From contig JADWQD010000004.1 of NCBI GenBank assembly GCA_016110215.1, positions 2,480,001 to 2,544,000 on the forward strand: DNA of 64,000 nt. Reading direction: 5' to 3'. The notes beneath the pieces were generated by a model. The model was given only the letters and a program-made list of their open reading frames with translations, did no database searches and was not told where the DNA came from. This document shows, one piece after another, positions 31,475 through 42,200 of this stretch. The stretch comes from Capronia americana (taxonomy: Eukaryota; Ascomycota; Eurotiomycetes; Chaetothyriales; Herpotrichiellaceae). Position numbers and translations under genes: made by a program. The first letter of the stretch is position 1, and each line of letters begins with the position of its first letter.

Positions 31475-33651
31475 ATGGTGGCTTCAATCAACACAGCAGT
31501 TCCTTTGAACGTGTCTCTTGATAAGCACCTTGCCCAAAGTACTGTGACCACCGAGTTATCCAGTGGAGACGCATCACCCACCCTCACGGCAGCTGCTCCA
31601 GAAGTGGGTATGCCAGAACCAGCTCCTGGCTTGACTCGATCTCAAGATGACTCCGGGTTGGAAACGCCTCTGGGAAGTACGCGGCGCCTTCGAATCATCA
31701 CCATCGGCGCCGGCGCCAGCGGGCTCAACATGATCCGAGCTCTGCGAACACACCTGGACAACTACGAGCACGTTGTGTACGAAAAGAACCCCGACATAGG
31801 GGGCACGTGGTACGAAAACCGGTATCCTGGTTGCAAGTGTGACGTCCCGTCCCAGAACTACCAATTCACCTGGCGGCACAACCCAGACTGGTCCGGGTTT
31901 TACGTCGAGGCCCCTGAGATCCATCAGTATCTCCGAACCGTCGCTGACGAACAAGATTTCTGGCCACACATCCGCCTCGAACACCAGCTGGTGGGCGCCG
32001 AGTGGAAGGAAGACGAAGGAATGTGGCACGTCAGGGTGAGAGACTTGAAGGCCGACCGGGTTCTCGACGACCAATGCCATTTTCTACTGGACGCGACCGG
32101 CGTTCTCAAGTAGGTCTCACGTGTCGGCGTCCGATGCGCCTTTACTTTGTCGAGAGTTAGGTGCTAATCAGATATTAGCAAATGGCAATGGCCGGATATC
32201 GAGGGCTTACACCGTTTCGAAGGCGACTTGGTGCACTCGGCCAACTGGCCAAAGGAACTGGACTACAAAAACAAGAGGGTCGCCGTCATTGGCAATGGTT
32301 CGTCGGGCGTCCAAATCGTCACCAAAGTCCAACCAGGTAAGCAGGGCGTATATGTACCTAGATTTTTTCGGGTCAAAAAGCTCATTGCGGACATATAATA
32401 GACGTGGAGCATCTGGTCCACACCCTGCGATCCGGGACATGGATGATGCCATCGCAGCGAGAAATGATCCTGGCCCAAGTCGCCGACAAGGATCTATTGG
32501 ACAAGTTAGGCATGGACAAGGAGGCCTACTCGGAGCGGCAAAAGCAAATGTTCAAAGACGACCCCGAGTTGTACCTGAGATTGATCAAGGTTTCGGATAA
32601 GATCTTCAACGACAAATACAAAGTGGTGAGTGACGCCCCCCCAAAAAAACCACATGCCGGAGGAGGAGGAGGAGGAACTAGTAGACTGACGGCGACCATG
32701 GCTGTAGTTGATCAGCTCGAGCGACGAAGCCCGAGCCATGAAAAAGTACCTGGGCGAGTTCATGGTCGATCTTCTGCAGGGGGATCAAGCGCTGATCAAG
32801 TTCCTTGTGCCCGACTTTCCCGTCGGCTGCAGAAGGCTCGTCCCCTCGATCGGGTACCTCGAGGCTCTACACAAGCCCAACGTCACGGTCGTCACCGAGG
32901 GCATTGCCAAAGTCGTCCCCGAAGGCCTGGTGACCACCAGCGGCGAGCTGCTTCCGGTCGACATCATCGTCTGTGCGACCGGGTTCGACACCTCGTTCTG
33001 CCCCAAATACTCGCTCGTCGGTCGGCAAGGAGACGACCTCCGCGACCGGTGGAGCAAACAAGACGCAAAGGCGTACCTGTCGTTCGCCGTCCCGGGCATG
33101 CCCAACTACTGGAGTAAGCTTGTGATGCAACAGGGGGAGGTCTAGTCCTATTCCCTGGACCCCTGGACCCCTACCTGGCTCACCATGATTATGAGTAAAC
33201 TAACCTTGGATTGATTTCAGTGTTTATGGGTCCCAACGCCCCCGCCGGGCACGGCAGCATCCTGAACATCACCGAACATATCGCCAAGTTCATGGTCAAG
33301 ATCCTCAAGAAGGTTCAGACGCAGAACATCAAGTCTCTTGAGCCCAAGGAGGATCTGGTCGACGAGTACATCGAGCACGTCAACAGATTTATGCCGCGGA
33401 CCGCCTGGGCGGGAAACTGTCGGTCGTGGTTCAAGAACGGCAAGTCCTCTGGCTCGGTCACGGTGCTGCATCCCGGGAGCAGGATTCATTTCTTCCACAC
33501 CTTGGATGAATTCAAGGGCGAGGACTTCAACATCTCGTACTGGACGAGCAATCGATTCCAATATCTGGGCAATGGCACGTCGACCAGGGAGCTTGGACAC
33601 AACGATCCGACTTACTATTGGGATGACCCTGATCAGTTACACTATTGGTAA
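31475..33651 (+). CDS. Baeyer-Villiger monooxygenase (class B flavoprotein)
   Basis: It inserts oxygen next to a ketone carbonyl, giving an ester or lactone, using FAD and NADPH. Five exons, 31475-32109, 32179-32336, 32402-32625, 32708-33113 and 33221-33651, give 617 residues. All four introns keep the frame. The FAD-binding GxGxxG is IGAGASGLN near residue 75, with GGTWYENRYPGCKCDVPS after it. The BVMO fingerprint FxGxxxHxxxWP is seen as HRFEGDLVHSANWP across exon 2. The NADPH loop is VIGNGSSGVQ. ATG and the C-terminal domain (MGPNAPAGHGSI) are also as expected. The N-terminal extension of about 65 residues is Ser/Thr-rich and unrecognised. It closes the permease-SDR-regulator-reductase-CMD block and is its chemically most informative member. 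Confidence 0.9.
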
Positions 33652-33720
33652 TAGTGCTTCGCAAGCTGTCTGTCTGTATCTTTACAGGAATGGACAGATA
33701 GAGTCTGGTGACCAGCGCGC

Positions 33721-33785
33721 ACCGTCCGCCATCCACCTATCATCGCGACCTGGTGCCTCTGATTCCGAGGACGATACGATCTACA
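33721..33785 (+). repeat. Dispersed short repeat, copy C
   Basis: It matches copies A and B through CCGTCCGCCATCCACC, ATCGCGACCTGGTGC and CCGAGGACGATACGAT. It directly abuts the HET remnant that follows. Confidence 0.45.
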
Positions 33786-34040
33786 TAAACTAACCTGGAC
33801 GATATAGGCGACAGAAAACTAATAAGTCCGCATGATGGATTGAATCGACCAGAATGCTGCTTTTGTTTCGGTCTGGCTGCGATTTCCCCCGTTACCAGAC
33901 CGGCTTGACTGTCCCGAGTTGATGGAAGATCTGGCAAATAGAACTATACCGGATGAGAAGCTGGACTATTCAGGAATACATGCTGGCCCGCGATATACAC
34001 GTCTACTGGTATAGGTCAAGCACTCGTGGACGATATATAG
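33786..34040 (+). pseudogene. HET gene fragment, diverged copy of the 5.4-kb locus
   Basis: It aligns to about 5390-5665 of the other HET pseudogene: AAGTCCGCATGATGGAT, then GTTTCGGTCTGGCTG, GATGGAAGATCT and ATGCTGGCCCGCGA are shared. It has about 50 bp deleted in the middle. Differences include C-to-T changes such as ATGGATCGAAC to ATGGATTGAAT, which produce stops and resemble repeat-induced point mutation. It keeps a sense TAC where the 5.4-kb copy has TAG. It is too short to be functional. Confidence 0.8.
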
Positions 34041-34116
34041 TGTAGAGTTTGCTACGTCTCTCACCGAGAGGGCAGAATGTGGATAAAGACATAGTGAAAG
34101 CCACTATGTCTTCTTC

Positions 34117-35643
34117 CTAATGACGACGTCTGAGGCGGCCAGAAGTCGCTGTGCCAGCTAGAAACCCTACCAATATCAAAGCGGCTTTCAAAGCCATACT
34201 CGAGCCCTGCTTAGTCGGAAAGCTGGAAATTAGAGGGGTTCGTGGGCCTGTCCAGCCCACTGTGGCCGGGGGTTTCAGGGTGTCCGAGGCGTCTTTCGCG
34301 TCGACCTGCTTTCCAAGCCACGGAAACCATATAGGTCGCGCGTTCAGCATTAGGCTTTCCCATCGTGGTGTCCGCTTCTTAGCTTTGTAGAGGAGGTCCC
34401 ATTGGGCGCTGAAGCTGACATGCTCCGGCGGTGGTTCCCCATCAATTGAGTATATCCAGAAGCTCACAGTGAAACTCTCCTTTGGATTAATGGACCCAAG
34501 CTCGCTATAATCTTCCTTGACCACCCTGAGAAGGCCATTGGACATGATGTCGAGAGTATGCATAACGTTAAAAGCATCAGGAGCTTCAACGCGCAGTCGA
34601 CATCCTCCGTCATGGGTGTGGCACCAGCCCTTGTACAGGATCGATTGCGGTATGCCATTCAGTACAAGTGCAAACTCGTCGGGTTTCGTTTGAGGTTGTG
34701 GTTGCAGCGAGAAGGTCTGCGACAACGGTTAGTGCTGGGGAGCGGCTGGAGCAGCTGGAATGGACGTACGAGTGAGTCTGGAGCGTTGTAGGTGGAGCGA
34801 AAGCAGCCTTCGCAGATCACCGCAAAGGTGACGTACTGGGTTTCCTTGTCTTTCCAGCGGTTAGCAGCCTGTTTTTTTAGTGACAGTGGACAGATCTATA
34901 TATCAGCGTACCGTACTCGAGCAGCTTCAATTCCCTGGATTGTTCGCAAATTCGATTTGGCGGGAGTGGCGGTACCTGCGGATAAACAGGAAACTGTTCA
35001 AGCTCAACGAACTCGATGACATGAGGGGCGGGCTCGTACACCAGCCGTCCAAGTCTCTGCTCCGGCTTGTCGAAGTTCCAAGAGATGATGAATGCAAGTG
35101 GCTTATCCAACAGCTGGTGATCAACAGAAGGGATGGTGAAGTGGAGGTCGCCTGTATGGTCGTTCACCGTGGTTCCATCGGGGAATTCGCTGATGGTGAT
35201 CTCGGCGACGTGGATGGACTCAGAAGAGTCCTGCGTGTAGGGATGATAGAAGTGCTTAGGGTAAGGCTCCGGCTTTATTCCCTCGAAGACCACGTCGAAG
35301 CAGGTGGAACACTTCCCAACTCCGAGCTTGAGTTTCTATGAGGACCGTCAGTGTCCAGGACGGATGTATCCTGGACAGATCTCATTTCACAATCCCTTAC
35401 CAGGTACTCCGTTTCGTTCGCACCCCACGGACTATTCGGGAACGGGACGTTGAACATGACTGACTGAAATCTAGCATCTAGGAAATTAGGCTCTTGTTCG
35501 ATGCGATACAACTCAAACGTACCATAACCATGCAGGGTTATCTTGATTGCCTGGAGGTTGTCTACGGGGAGGACATAGCTGGCGGCAGCGGGGAGCGCCA
35601 GCAATGTGGCTGTGAGTGCCGCGAGGAGAAGCAGGTTGAACAT
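34117..35643 (-). CDS. Secreted, membrane-anchored unknown protein with a frameshift
   Basis: Unrecognised family. Four minus-strand exons fit: 35643-35401, 35335-34912, 34850-34770 and 34716-34117. Exon 1 encodes a strong signal peptide (MFNLLLLAALTATLLALPAA). A beta-rich ectodomain follows, with a Cys pair (GKCSTCFDVVF) and acidic HVAEITISEF, then VTFAVICEGC, TFSLQPQPQ and KGWCHTHDGGC. The C-terminus has a hydrophobic segment (ALKAALILVGFLAGT) and ends RLRRRH. The introns (65, 61 and 53 nt) have good donors and a TGCTAAC branch site. However, the exon sum is one base over a multiple of three. The frame used at EGCF in exon 3 does not reach exon 4 unless one base of the A-run at 34800-34803 is extra. 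It is either an assembly homopolymer error or a young pseudogene. Confidence 0.6.
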
Positions 35644-36361
35644 ATTGGAATGACTTCCTTGTGATCTTTAGGTCCCAACAACACGGTAAGAACGACAATA
35701 CGGAGCTTCTTTCGAGCGTGTACAAAAAGTCAAATCATATCAGCGAGAAAGATGCAAATCGATAACGGACGGTTGTCACTGCCGGGTAGCTGTGGTTTGA
35801 ACCCAAGTAACCAACCAACAACACTGCTATCCACACGTGGTATGTTTTGTGCCATCCATGCGGCGTTTGGACGCTACGCGAGAACGCGTACCTTGAGTCG
35901 GCCGATATACCGATGATTGTAGAATCACTGGGGGTAGCGCATGTACTGGAAGAACTCGGTTCTAACAGTTTGTAACGAAGAGAGGCACCGATAAAGTATA
36001 GGCGAAGCATCCAATGACAGTTGGCGCCTAGAAATGGAACTCAGTGCAAGGTGACGAGTTGAGGCATTCCAGAGTAAAGCGGCAGGACACGAGGCGAAAA
36101 CTACCACCTTCCTCCGTAAGATCGATAGCCATGTTCGACTCGATGGTTTCATTATATTCCGGCCATTCCGATGTTGCGTGGTTCATTTCAAAGGTCAGGG
36201 GAGGGCGTTGTAAAGTAGATAGACGATCGACCAATCCTCATTGATCTGTGAGGATCCCCCGCAGTCACTGTCAACTGTCCCGCATCTCTCCAACATTCCT
36301 CCTGTTGGACTTATCGCAGGTCCAGAGCCACCTAATCCCAAGCCGGCGGTCGACAGCAACC
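35644..36361. other. Intergenic region, no gene seen
   Basis: About 720 bp forming the divergent promoter of the secreted protein and the dipeptidase. There is no supported gene. Confidence 0.35.
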
Positions 36362-37711
36362 ATGTCTCTCACCGACCTGACGCTGAAAGCGAAATACCCC
36401 GCCAAATCGCACTGCCGTCGCGTGGCCAAGTTCCTCACAGACGCCGGCTTCTCTCGCGATGGCGTCATCTATCTCGAAGCCCAGAAGACGCGGATGGTCG
36501 AAGACGACGACCAGGCCATGCACTTCCGCCAGCGCCGCTACTTCTTCTACCTGTCCGGATGCAAGCTCCCTGACTCGTACCTAACGTACAACATCCCGCA
36601 AGACATCCTCACACTGTTCATCCCGCCCATCGACCCAGAGAGCGTGATCTGGAGCGGCCTGCCCGAGTCACGCGACGAGGCGCTGAAGAAATACGACGTC
36701 GACAACGTGCTGTACACGAACGAAGTCAACGCCGCATTGGCCGCGTACGGGCCCTCCAAATCAGCGACCGTCTACGCCATCCCCGAACAAGTCTCCGAGC
36801 ACGTCACCTTCCTCGCCTTCAAGGCCGTCGAATTCGCGCCCCTCAGGACGGCCATCGACGAATGCCGGGTCATCAAAGACAGCTATGAAGTTGCATTGAT
36901 TCGCAAAGCGAATGAAATATCGACCCTCGCGCACGTTGAAGCCGTCAAGGCAGCCCGCAACGCGACAAATGAGCAGGAACTGTACGGCGCATTCGTCGGG
37001 ACGTGCATATCAAACGGCGCCCACGAGCAGGCATACCACTCCATCTGCGCCAGCGGGACGTCGTGCTCGACGCTGCATTACGTGCGCAACGACCAGCCGC
37101 TGAAAGAGAGACTGAACATCCTCCTCGATGCAGGCGCCGAGTACGAATGCTACTGCGCAGATATAACCCGCACTTTCCCCATCTCCGGGACGTTCACACC
37201 CGAGTCGCAGACTATCTACACCATCGTGGATGAGATGCAGGCGTCGTGCTTCAAGATGTTGCACGGCGGAGTGCGGTGGGAGGACGTTCACGAGAACGCG
37301 CACCGAGTGGCGATCAAGGGGCTGAAAAAGGCGGGGATCTTGGTCGGCGACGAGCAAGAAATCTTCGACAAGAGAGTCTCCGTGGCATTCATGCCGCATG
37401 GATTGGGCCATTACCTGGGCATGGATACCCACGACACGGGCGGCCACGCGAACTACGAGGATCCCGATCAGATGTTCAAGTACCTCCGGGTGAGGGGCGC
37501 GGTGCCCGCTGGGGCAGTCATTACTGTGGAGCCAGGAATCTACTTCTGCGACTTTATCCTGAATCCCGTGCTTGAAGATCCCGAGTTGAACAAGTATATC
37601 GACAGGACGGTGCTGGACAAGTACTGGACGGTGGGCGGCGTGCGGATCGAAGACGACGTGCATATTCTAGAGGACGGGTACGAGAACCTGACGAACACAC
37701 CGAAATTATGA
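36362..37711 (+). CDS. Xaa-Pro dipeptidase / aminopeptidase P (prolidase)
   Basis: An intronless M24 metallopeptidase of 449 residues that cleaves Xaa-Pro bonds in peptides in the cytosol, recycling proline. The ATG at MSLTDLTLKAKYP is preferred; the frame is open 38 codons further up. The N-terminal creatinase-like domain includes QRRYFFYLSGC. The C-terminal pita-bread domain has the five metal ligands in order: Asp in LLDAGAEYECYCADITRTFP (two Asp), His in PHGLGHYLGMD, Glu in VEPGIYF and Glu in GGVRIEDDVHI. The length and spacing match fungal PepP/prolidase proteins. It is a housekeeping gene with no evident link to the neighbours. Confidence 0.9.
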   Translation: MSLTDLTLKAKYPAKSHCRRVAKFLTDAGFSRDGVIYLEAQKTRMVEDDDQAMHFRQRRYFFYLSGCKLPDSYLTYNIPQDILTLFIPPIDPESVIWSGLPESRDEALKKYDVDNVLYTNEVNAALAAYGPSKSATVYAIPEQVSEHVTFLAFKAVEFAPLRTAIDECRVIKDSYEVALIRKANEISTLAHVEAVKAARNATNEQELYGAFVGTCISNGAHEQAYHSICASGTSCSTLHYVRNDQPLKERLNILLDAGAEYECYCADITRTFPISGTFTPESQTIYTIVDEMQASCFKMLHGGVRWEDVHENAHRVAIKGLKKAGILVGDEQEIFDKRVSVAFMPHGLGHYLGMDTHDTGGHANYEDPDQMFKYLRVRGAVPAGAVITVEPGIYFCDFILNPVLEDPELNKYIDRTVLDKYWTVGGVRIEDDVHILEDGYENLTNTPKL

Positions 37712-37884
37712 GATGGAGCCCTTATGATTCACATCTGAATGACCAAGAACGAGAGAGCACGACTTCACTGCGAACCCAATGGCCGAAGAAAATAGCTTAA
37801 GGAGGCACCCTTTTCGGATTTTTGGTCCCTTTACATCTCCCTTTGCGTGCGTAGAATATATTGCATGGCGTGCTATGTAGAAGC

Positions 37885-39486
37885 TCAATCCTTCCATGTG
37901 ACAACCTTCGTCCTCGCCCACTCGTCCAAGCCCGGCAAGCCGTTGAACCGCCCGAATCCACTCTTCTTGACACCTCCGTGCGGCAACGCCGGCTCATCGT
38001 GTATACTCATGCCGTTGATATGGACCGCCCCGCTCTCGATCCGCCTCGCCAGGGACAAGCCTCGCTTCAGATTCTCGGTGAAAACGGCGCTCGCCAGGCC
38101 ATACTCTGTATCGTTGGCGATTCGAAGCGCTTCTTCGTCGTCGTCGACAATGTATATCGCGACGGTAGGCCCGAAGGATTCGGTGTGGTAGATGTCCATC
38201 TTCTCGTTCACGTTCTCGATGATGACGGGCTTCATCTTCGTCGGGCTCTCATCGTGGTGTTTCGGATCTCCATACACCACGGTCGCACCTTTGGACACGG
38301 CGTCTTCCAACAATTTCTTGTTCTTGACGACCGGTGCCGAGGTGACGAGTTGTGGTGTGTCAGCAAAGACTTGTTCCACGGTCTTCTTGAACGCTTCACG
38401 GAATTCATCTGCGATCTTGCGGTTCACGAGGATACGCTCCGTGGCCATGCAGATTTGGCCTGCATGGAGGAAGGCTCCCAGGGCGCACTGAAGAGCCGCG
38501 GTCTGGATGTTTGCGTCTTCGCAGACAATGCTCGGGGCTTTGCCGCCGAGTTCCATCACAACGGGCTTCAAGAACTTGCCGGCTTGGGACGCAATGATGG
38601 CGCCGACGGCGGTACTCCCTGTGAAATTGACCTTCTTGATAGATGGAGAGGAGATGAGGGCCGTGGTGACCTTTGCGGCGTCGGCGGGGCGGTGGTAGAT
38701 CGTGTTCAGACACCCCGCTGGCAGGCCGGCGGCGTGCAGGATTGAGGAGATGGCCCAGTATGTGGCCGGAGCGGATTCAGGTCCTTTCAGGATGACTGTG
38801 TTTCCCCTGCAGGAGGTTTGGTTGTGTCAGCTCGGCTTGTGGGTCAGACTTCGTGTAGGATGTTTTCAATTCCAAACATGGGCAATATACAGCGTCATGC
38901 GCGGATGCTGTGTGGTATCGTAGAAACTTGGGACTTACATTGCTAGAGGCTGTAGGCATGCGCGTAGGCCAAGGACGTATGGTGCATTCCAAGGCGCGAT
39001 CCCCAGGACGACTCCATATGGCTCCTTGATAAGCAGCGCATTCGCTCCCTCCTCGGACACAACGGGCGCGCTGGAAGTAGTGGCGACCTGGATCAAGCCC
39101 GCAATGCTCTTGCAGGCCTCGTACGCCAGGTTGTGTTCAAATGCGAACATTGACGTCGCCGCGCCAGTCTCAGTGTAGCTGTAGTGTTGCAGCTCATCTC
39201 TTCTCTTCTTGAACTCATCCGCAGCTCGCAGGAATATGTCCCGTCTGAAGTTGGGCTTGGTCTTGGACCACGACTTGAAAGCCTTTTCAGCAGCGGCAAT
39301 AGCTTTGTGGACGTCGTCTTCGTCGGCAGAGGAGCATTTGTAGAGGGTCTTCTGGTCTAGAGGAGAGACGACGTCAAAGGTCGAGGAGAGCTTGACTTCC
39401 TTGCCGTCTAGCCAGAGAGGAATCGTCGAGGAGGTGTCGAAGGCCGGGGCCGACGAGTGTGTTCCGTTGGTACCATTCGCAGACAT
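37885..39486 (-). CDS. NAD(P)-dependent aldehyde dehydrogenase
   Basis: It oxidises an aldehyde to the acid. Two exons, 39486-38939 and 38806-37885, give 489 residues. The 132-nt intron (GTAAGT...TGCAG) joins LQPLAM to GNTVILKGPESAP. Family landmarks in order: APWNAPYVLGLR near residue 165, FTGSTAVGAII, the general-base Glu in VMELGGKAPSIV near 267, the nucleophile Cys in HAGQICMATERI near 303, ESFGPTVAIY, and the end GVKKSGFGRFNG. The closest named groups are salicylaldehyde- or vanillin-type fungal dehydrogenases, which suits aromatic aldehyde oxidation, but the substrate is inference. The start at MSANGTNG is the only ATG in a suitable place. It lies 4 kb from the BVMO cluster with the dipeptidase between. 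Confidence 0.9.
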
Positions 39487-42200
39487 GGTGAAGCGCACTT
39501 GAGATTTCTGCTTGTTGTGCTTGGGAGGTGTGAAATGTTCAATTAAGAGCTGGAATTCAGCAGCAACTCCCGAGATGACGACCGGCGTAATTTATAATGA
39601 AAATCAAGCTGCTCACAGTCCATATCCGGCACTTGAAATAGGCATATAGATCTTCGGATTCTGCACCTTTGCATGCGGGTGCACAAGTGCCACAAGCGAT
39701 TTGCTTCCCTCATCGTCGCGGACTGATCCCGCATGGAAAAGGCGGGGCATTCCTATTTCAAACAGCTTGCAGTTGCGGGGGTTACTGTGGCCTCAGCGTA
39801 GGCTTCGGAAGCTTCCCGATGACACCCCAAGTTGTTGGTGCTTACCCGTCTAGTTACCCCGGGGGGCAACAAAATCGCGGATGACTTTGTCTATACCCAG
39901 TATCTCCGGGACAAGAAAGCAAGCGCGTCGTCCTTCCACAAATACTTGATCTCTTCCCAATTTGAATACGTGGTCTCGGGATGCGACGTAGCTTGTAATC
40001 CGCTGTCTCTTATCAGGCTGAGCGACCTTGCTTATCTGGGCGAAGGCACAGGTAATCGCAGCGGCATCACGACCGCCCCAGACCCAAATGTGCGATTTAG
40101 ACCCAAGCATGCATATGTTGGAATTGTCCAAGAGACTTTCAGCGGCGAAAAATTGTAGCGATGGCAAAGGACAACATTGCCCAGGATCGAGGAACGAGGA
40201 GGGATCTGTCATGGAGGGAGGATTGTATTTGGAAGGTTGTACTGCCCGCTCATTATTTCACTTGGCATGCGTCCGAATGTAGAGCTGAACGCCTCCGTGG
40301 GCTCTGGGCGCCAAAATGGGTTTCAAATGCTTTCGCAGCGCTGGCCTGGATCTTTAGCGGCGCCAGCAACGTATTCATAACGCCTGCTCAGATTTGGAAG
40401 GATAGAAGTCTACACCGACAACCGTAACAATACTCACAAATCACGCGCCCGCCACGGCTCAACTCTGAGATGCACACATTTGCAGGTTCTGACGTCGCTG
40501 ACCTTATCAAATCATTTTGCAGTGTGTCGCGGTCGCTCTCCTTCCGGATTGCATCGAAAATAGCCTCCCAATACCGTCACTCTGCCAGAAAGCCAGACAG
40601 GAGCTCGTAGGTCCTCTTGAGCTGGCGAGTCGTTCGTCTCGCTTTTTGCTTCGCTTGTGGATTTCACGGCGCAGCCTGCTTTGGCGAAAGGCGGTTTAGT
40701 TGCAACAGACATCAGACCACGTCTGCGTCTGAGCCTTCTTGCGCACAGTCATGCGCTCGCTTATCTCATCGCTCCAGCACGTGGAAATCGCCGCTTGGTA
40801 GCTTTTGGTCACTTCTGGGCCGAACCGTCGTGAGGCAGAAAACGCGGTCTCGAATGGTCTGTAATAGCAACGAACGACAGTGGCAGTCTTTTGAGATCAA
40901 GAGGCATATTCTTTGAGGCGCACGAGCTCTGAAAGTTTTGTGTTGACGCGTCTCCGTTCAAGCATCAGTGTGGAAGTTGCGCTCCTTATCTTCGCAGGTC
41001 GCCGACGAGCTATCGCAGCAGGCTACTAGTCTCAGCTGCAGATGGAGGGATCGAGGCCTGTTAGTACTCGTACTTCAATACGTTTCGAAGCTTATTGAGT
41101 GCGGACAGCTCCTCACCTCATCATCAGCTGAGGGACAAGTCAGCTGGGAACACAACCGCGGCGGCGCGCCCGGACGCATTACCCCGCGCAACCATCAGGC
41201 CACTTCGAAAAGTAAACAAACCCAAGGATAGTCGGGAAGATACCGAGTACTGGGCAGTCATGATGGCATCTCGCGGAGCAATGGCTTGCTGCTGATGCTC
41301 ATTGGTGGTGGGCGCAGTCTCCCTGCCCACAGCAGCTGCGGAAGGGCGAGTCTTCCCCGCATTGCCCGGCGTGAATCTCACTCGTTTTCGTGACTTTTCA
41401 TCTCTCCAGCTCCCCGTTTGCCCATCCTCTCTGCCGTATTCCTTTGGTCCTCGAATAGGATTTCTGTCTGGTCTGCAGGGTTCCAAATGTCGGCGAGCTC
41501 ATGTTCGTGATCCGAAGCGGAGATCCCAAAGCTTCCAGGCGGCTAACAGTATCTTTGGACCAGCAGATCTGCCTCCATCTGCCTTGGCGAAGCTTTCATC
41601 AGGTTGCGGTATCCACCGTTTCCGCACCCTCCCACTGATGTATCGCAAACCCCTCAGCGTCCCGGAAAACTTTGCTCCATCCTCCCGCAGCTTCATCCCG
41701 GTCCCGTCAATACTTGTTGAGCTCGCTCGGTCATCGGGTCAAAGAGATCTCGACCGTGCTCGAAAGGACCCGTTCGTCCACATGTCATTTGCTCGTGTAA
41801 AAGGCTATCTCTCAGCATAGGTTTGATCCGCTTACAGAAAGGTCTCCTTACACCCGTCATGAGACGTAGCATCACCCATGTCCCAGCATGGAAACCGTCC
41901 GAATGATTGGCTTTCACAGCCAGCGGTCCACAGGGTACACGTCTCCCGAACATGGACGCAGATGCACATCCCTGAGAACATTGAGGGGTTTCCGCTGATC
42001 CTGTCGAAGGTTTTTGTCTTCAGAACAGTGAGCAGCTTCAGGATGAGAGGGGTCAATGATTGACCTGCCTGCTACATAAGCACCTGTCTTCCCGGAGAAG
42101 ACCACACCATCATCCACACTGTCTTCCAAGGTCTTCTACCACTCAGCCATTCATCCTTTTCGAGAAGAAATCTTGCAACTTCCTTTCCACCTTTAGAAAA
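39487..42200. other. Long intergenic region, no gene seen
   Basis: 2.7 kb between the aldehyde and alcohol dehydrogenases. Several frames of 60-170 codons exist (for example 41302-41820 on the plus strand), but none shows domain text, convincing composition or a splice-supported extension. I saw no tRNA or repeat. Confidence 0.4.

Noticed and set aside
16067..33651. A secondary-metabolite biosynthetic cluster
   Set aside because: There is an O-methyltransferase, BVMO and regulators but no PKS, NRPS, terpene cyclase, prenyltransferase or P450, so a biosynthetic cluster claim is not supported.
37861..38745. 294-codon plus-strand frame
   Set aside because: Lies antisense to the well-supported aldehyde dehydrogenase exon 2; its His/Arg/Val-rich composition is that of a complementary-strand shadow.
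41302..41820. Plus-strand frame of 172 codons
   Set aside because: No domain text, low-complexity arginine/serine composition, no splice-supported neighbours, and it sits in an otherwise empty 2.7-kb region.
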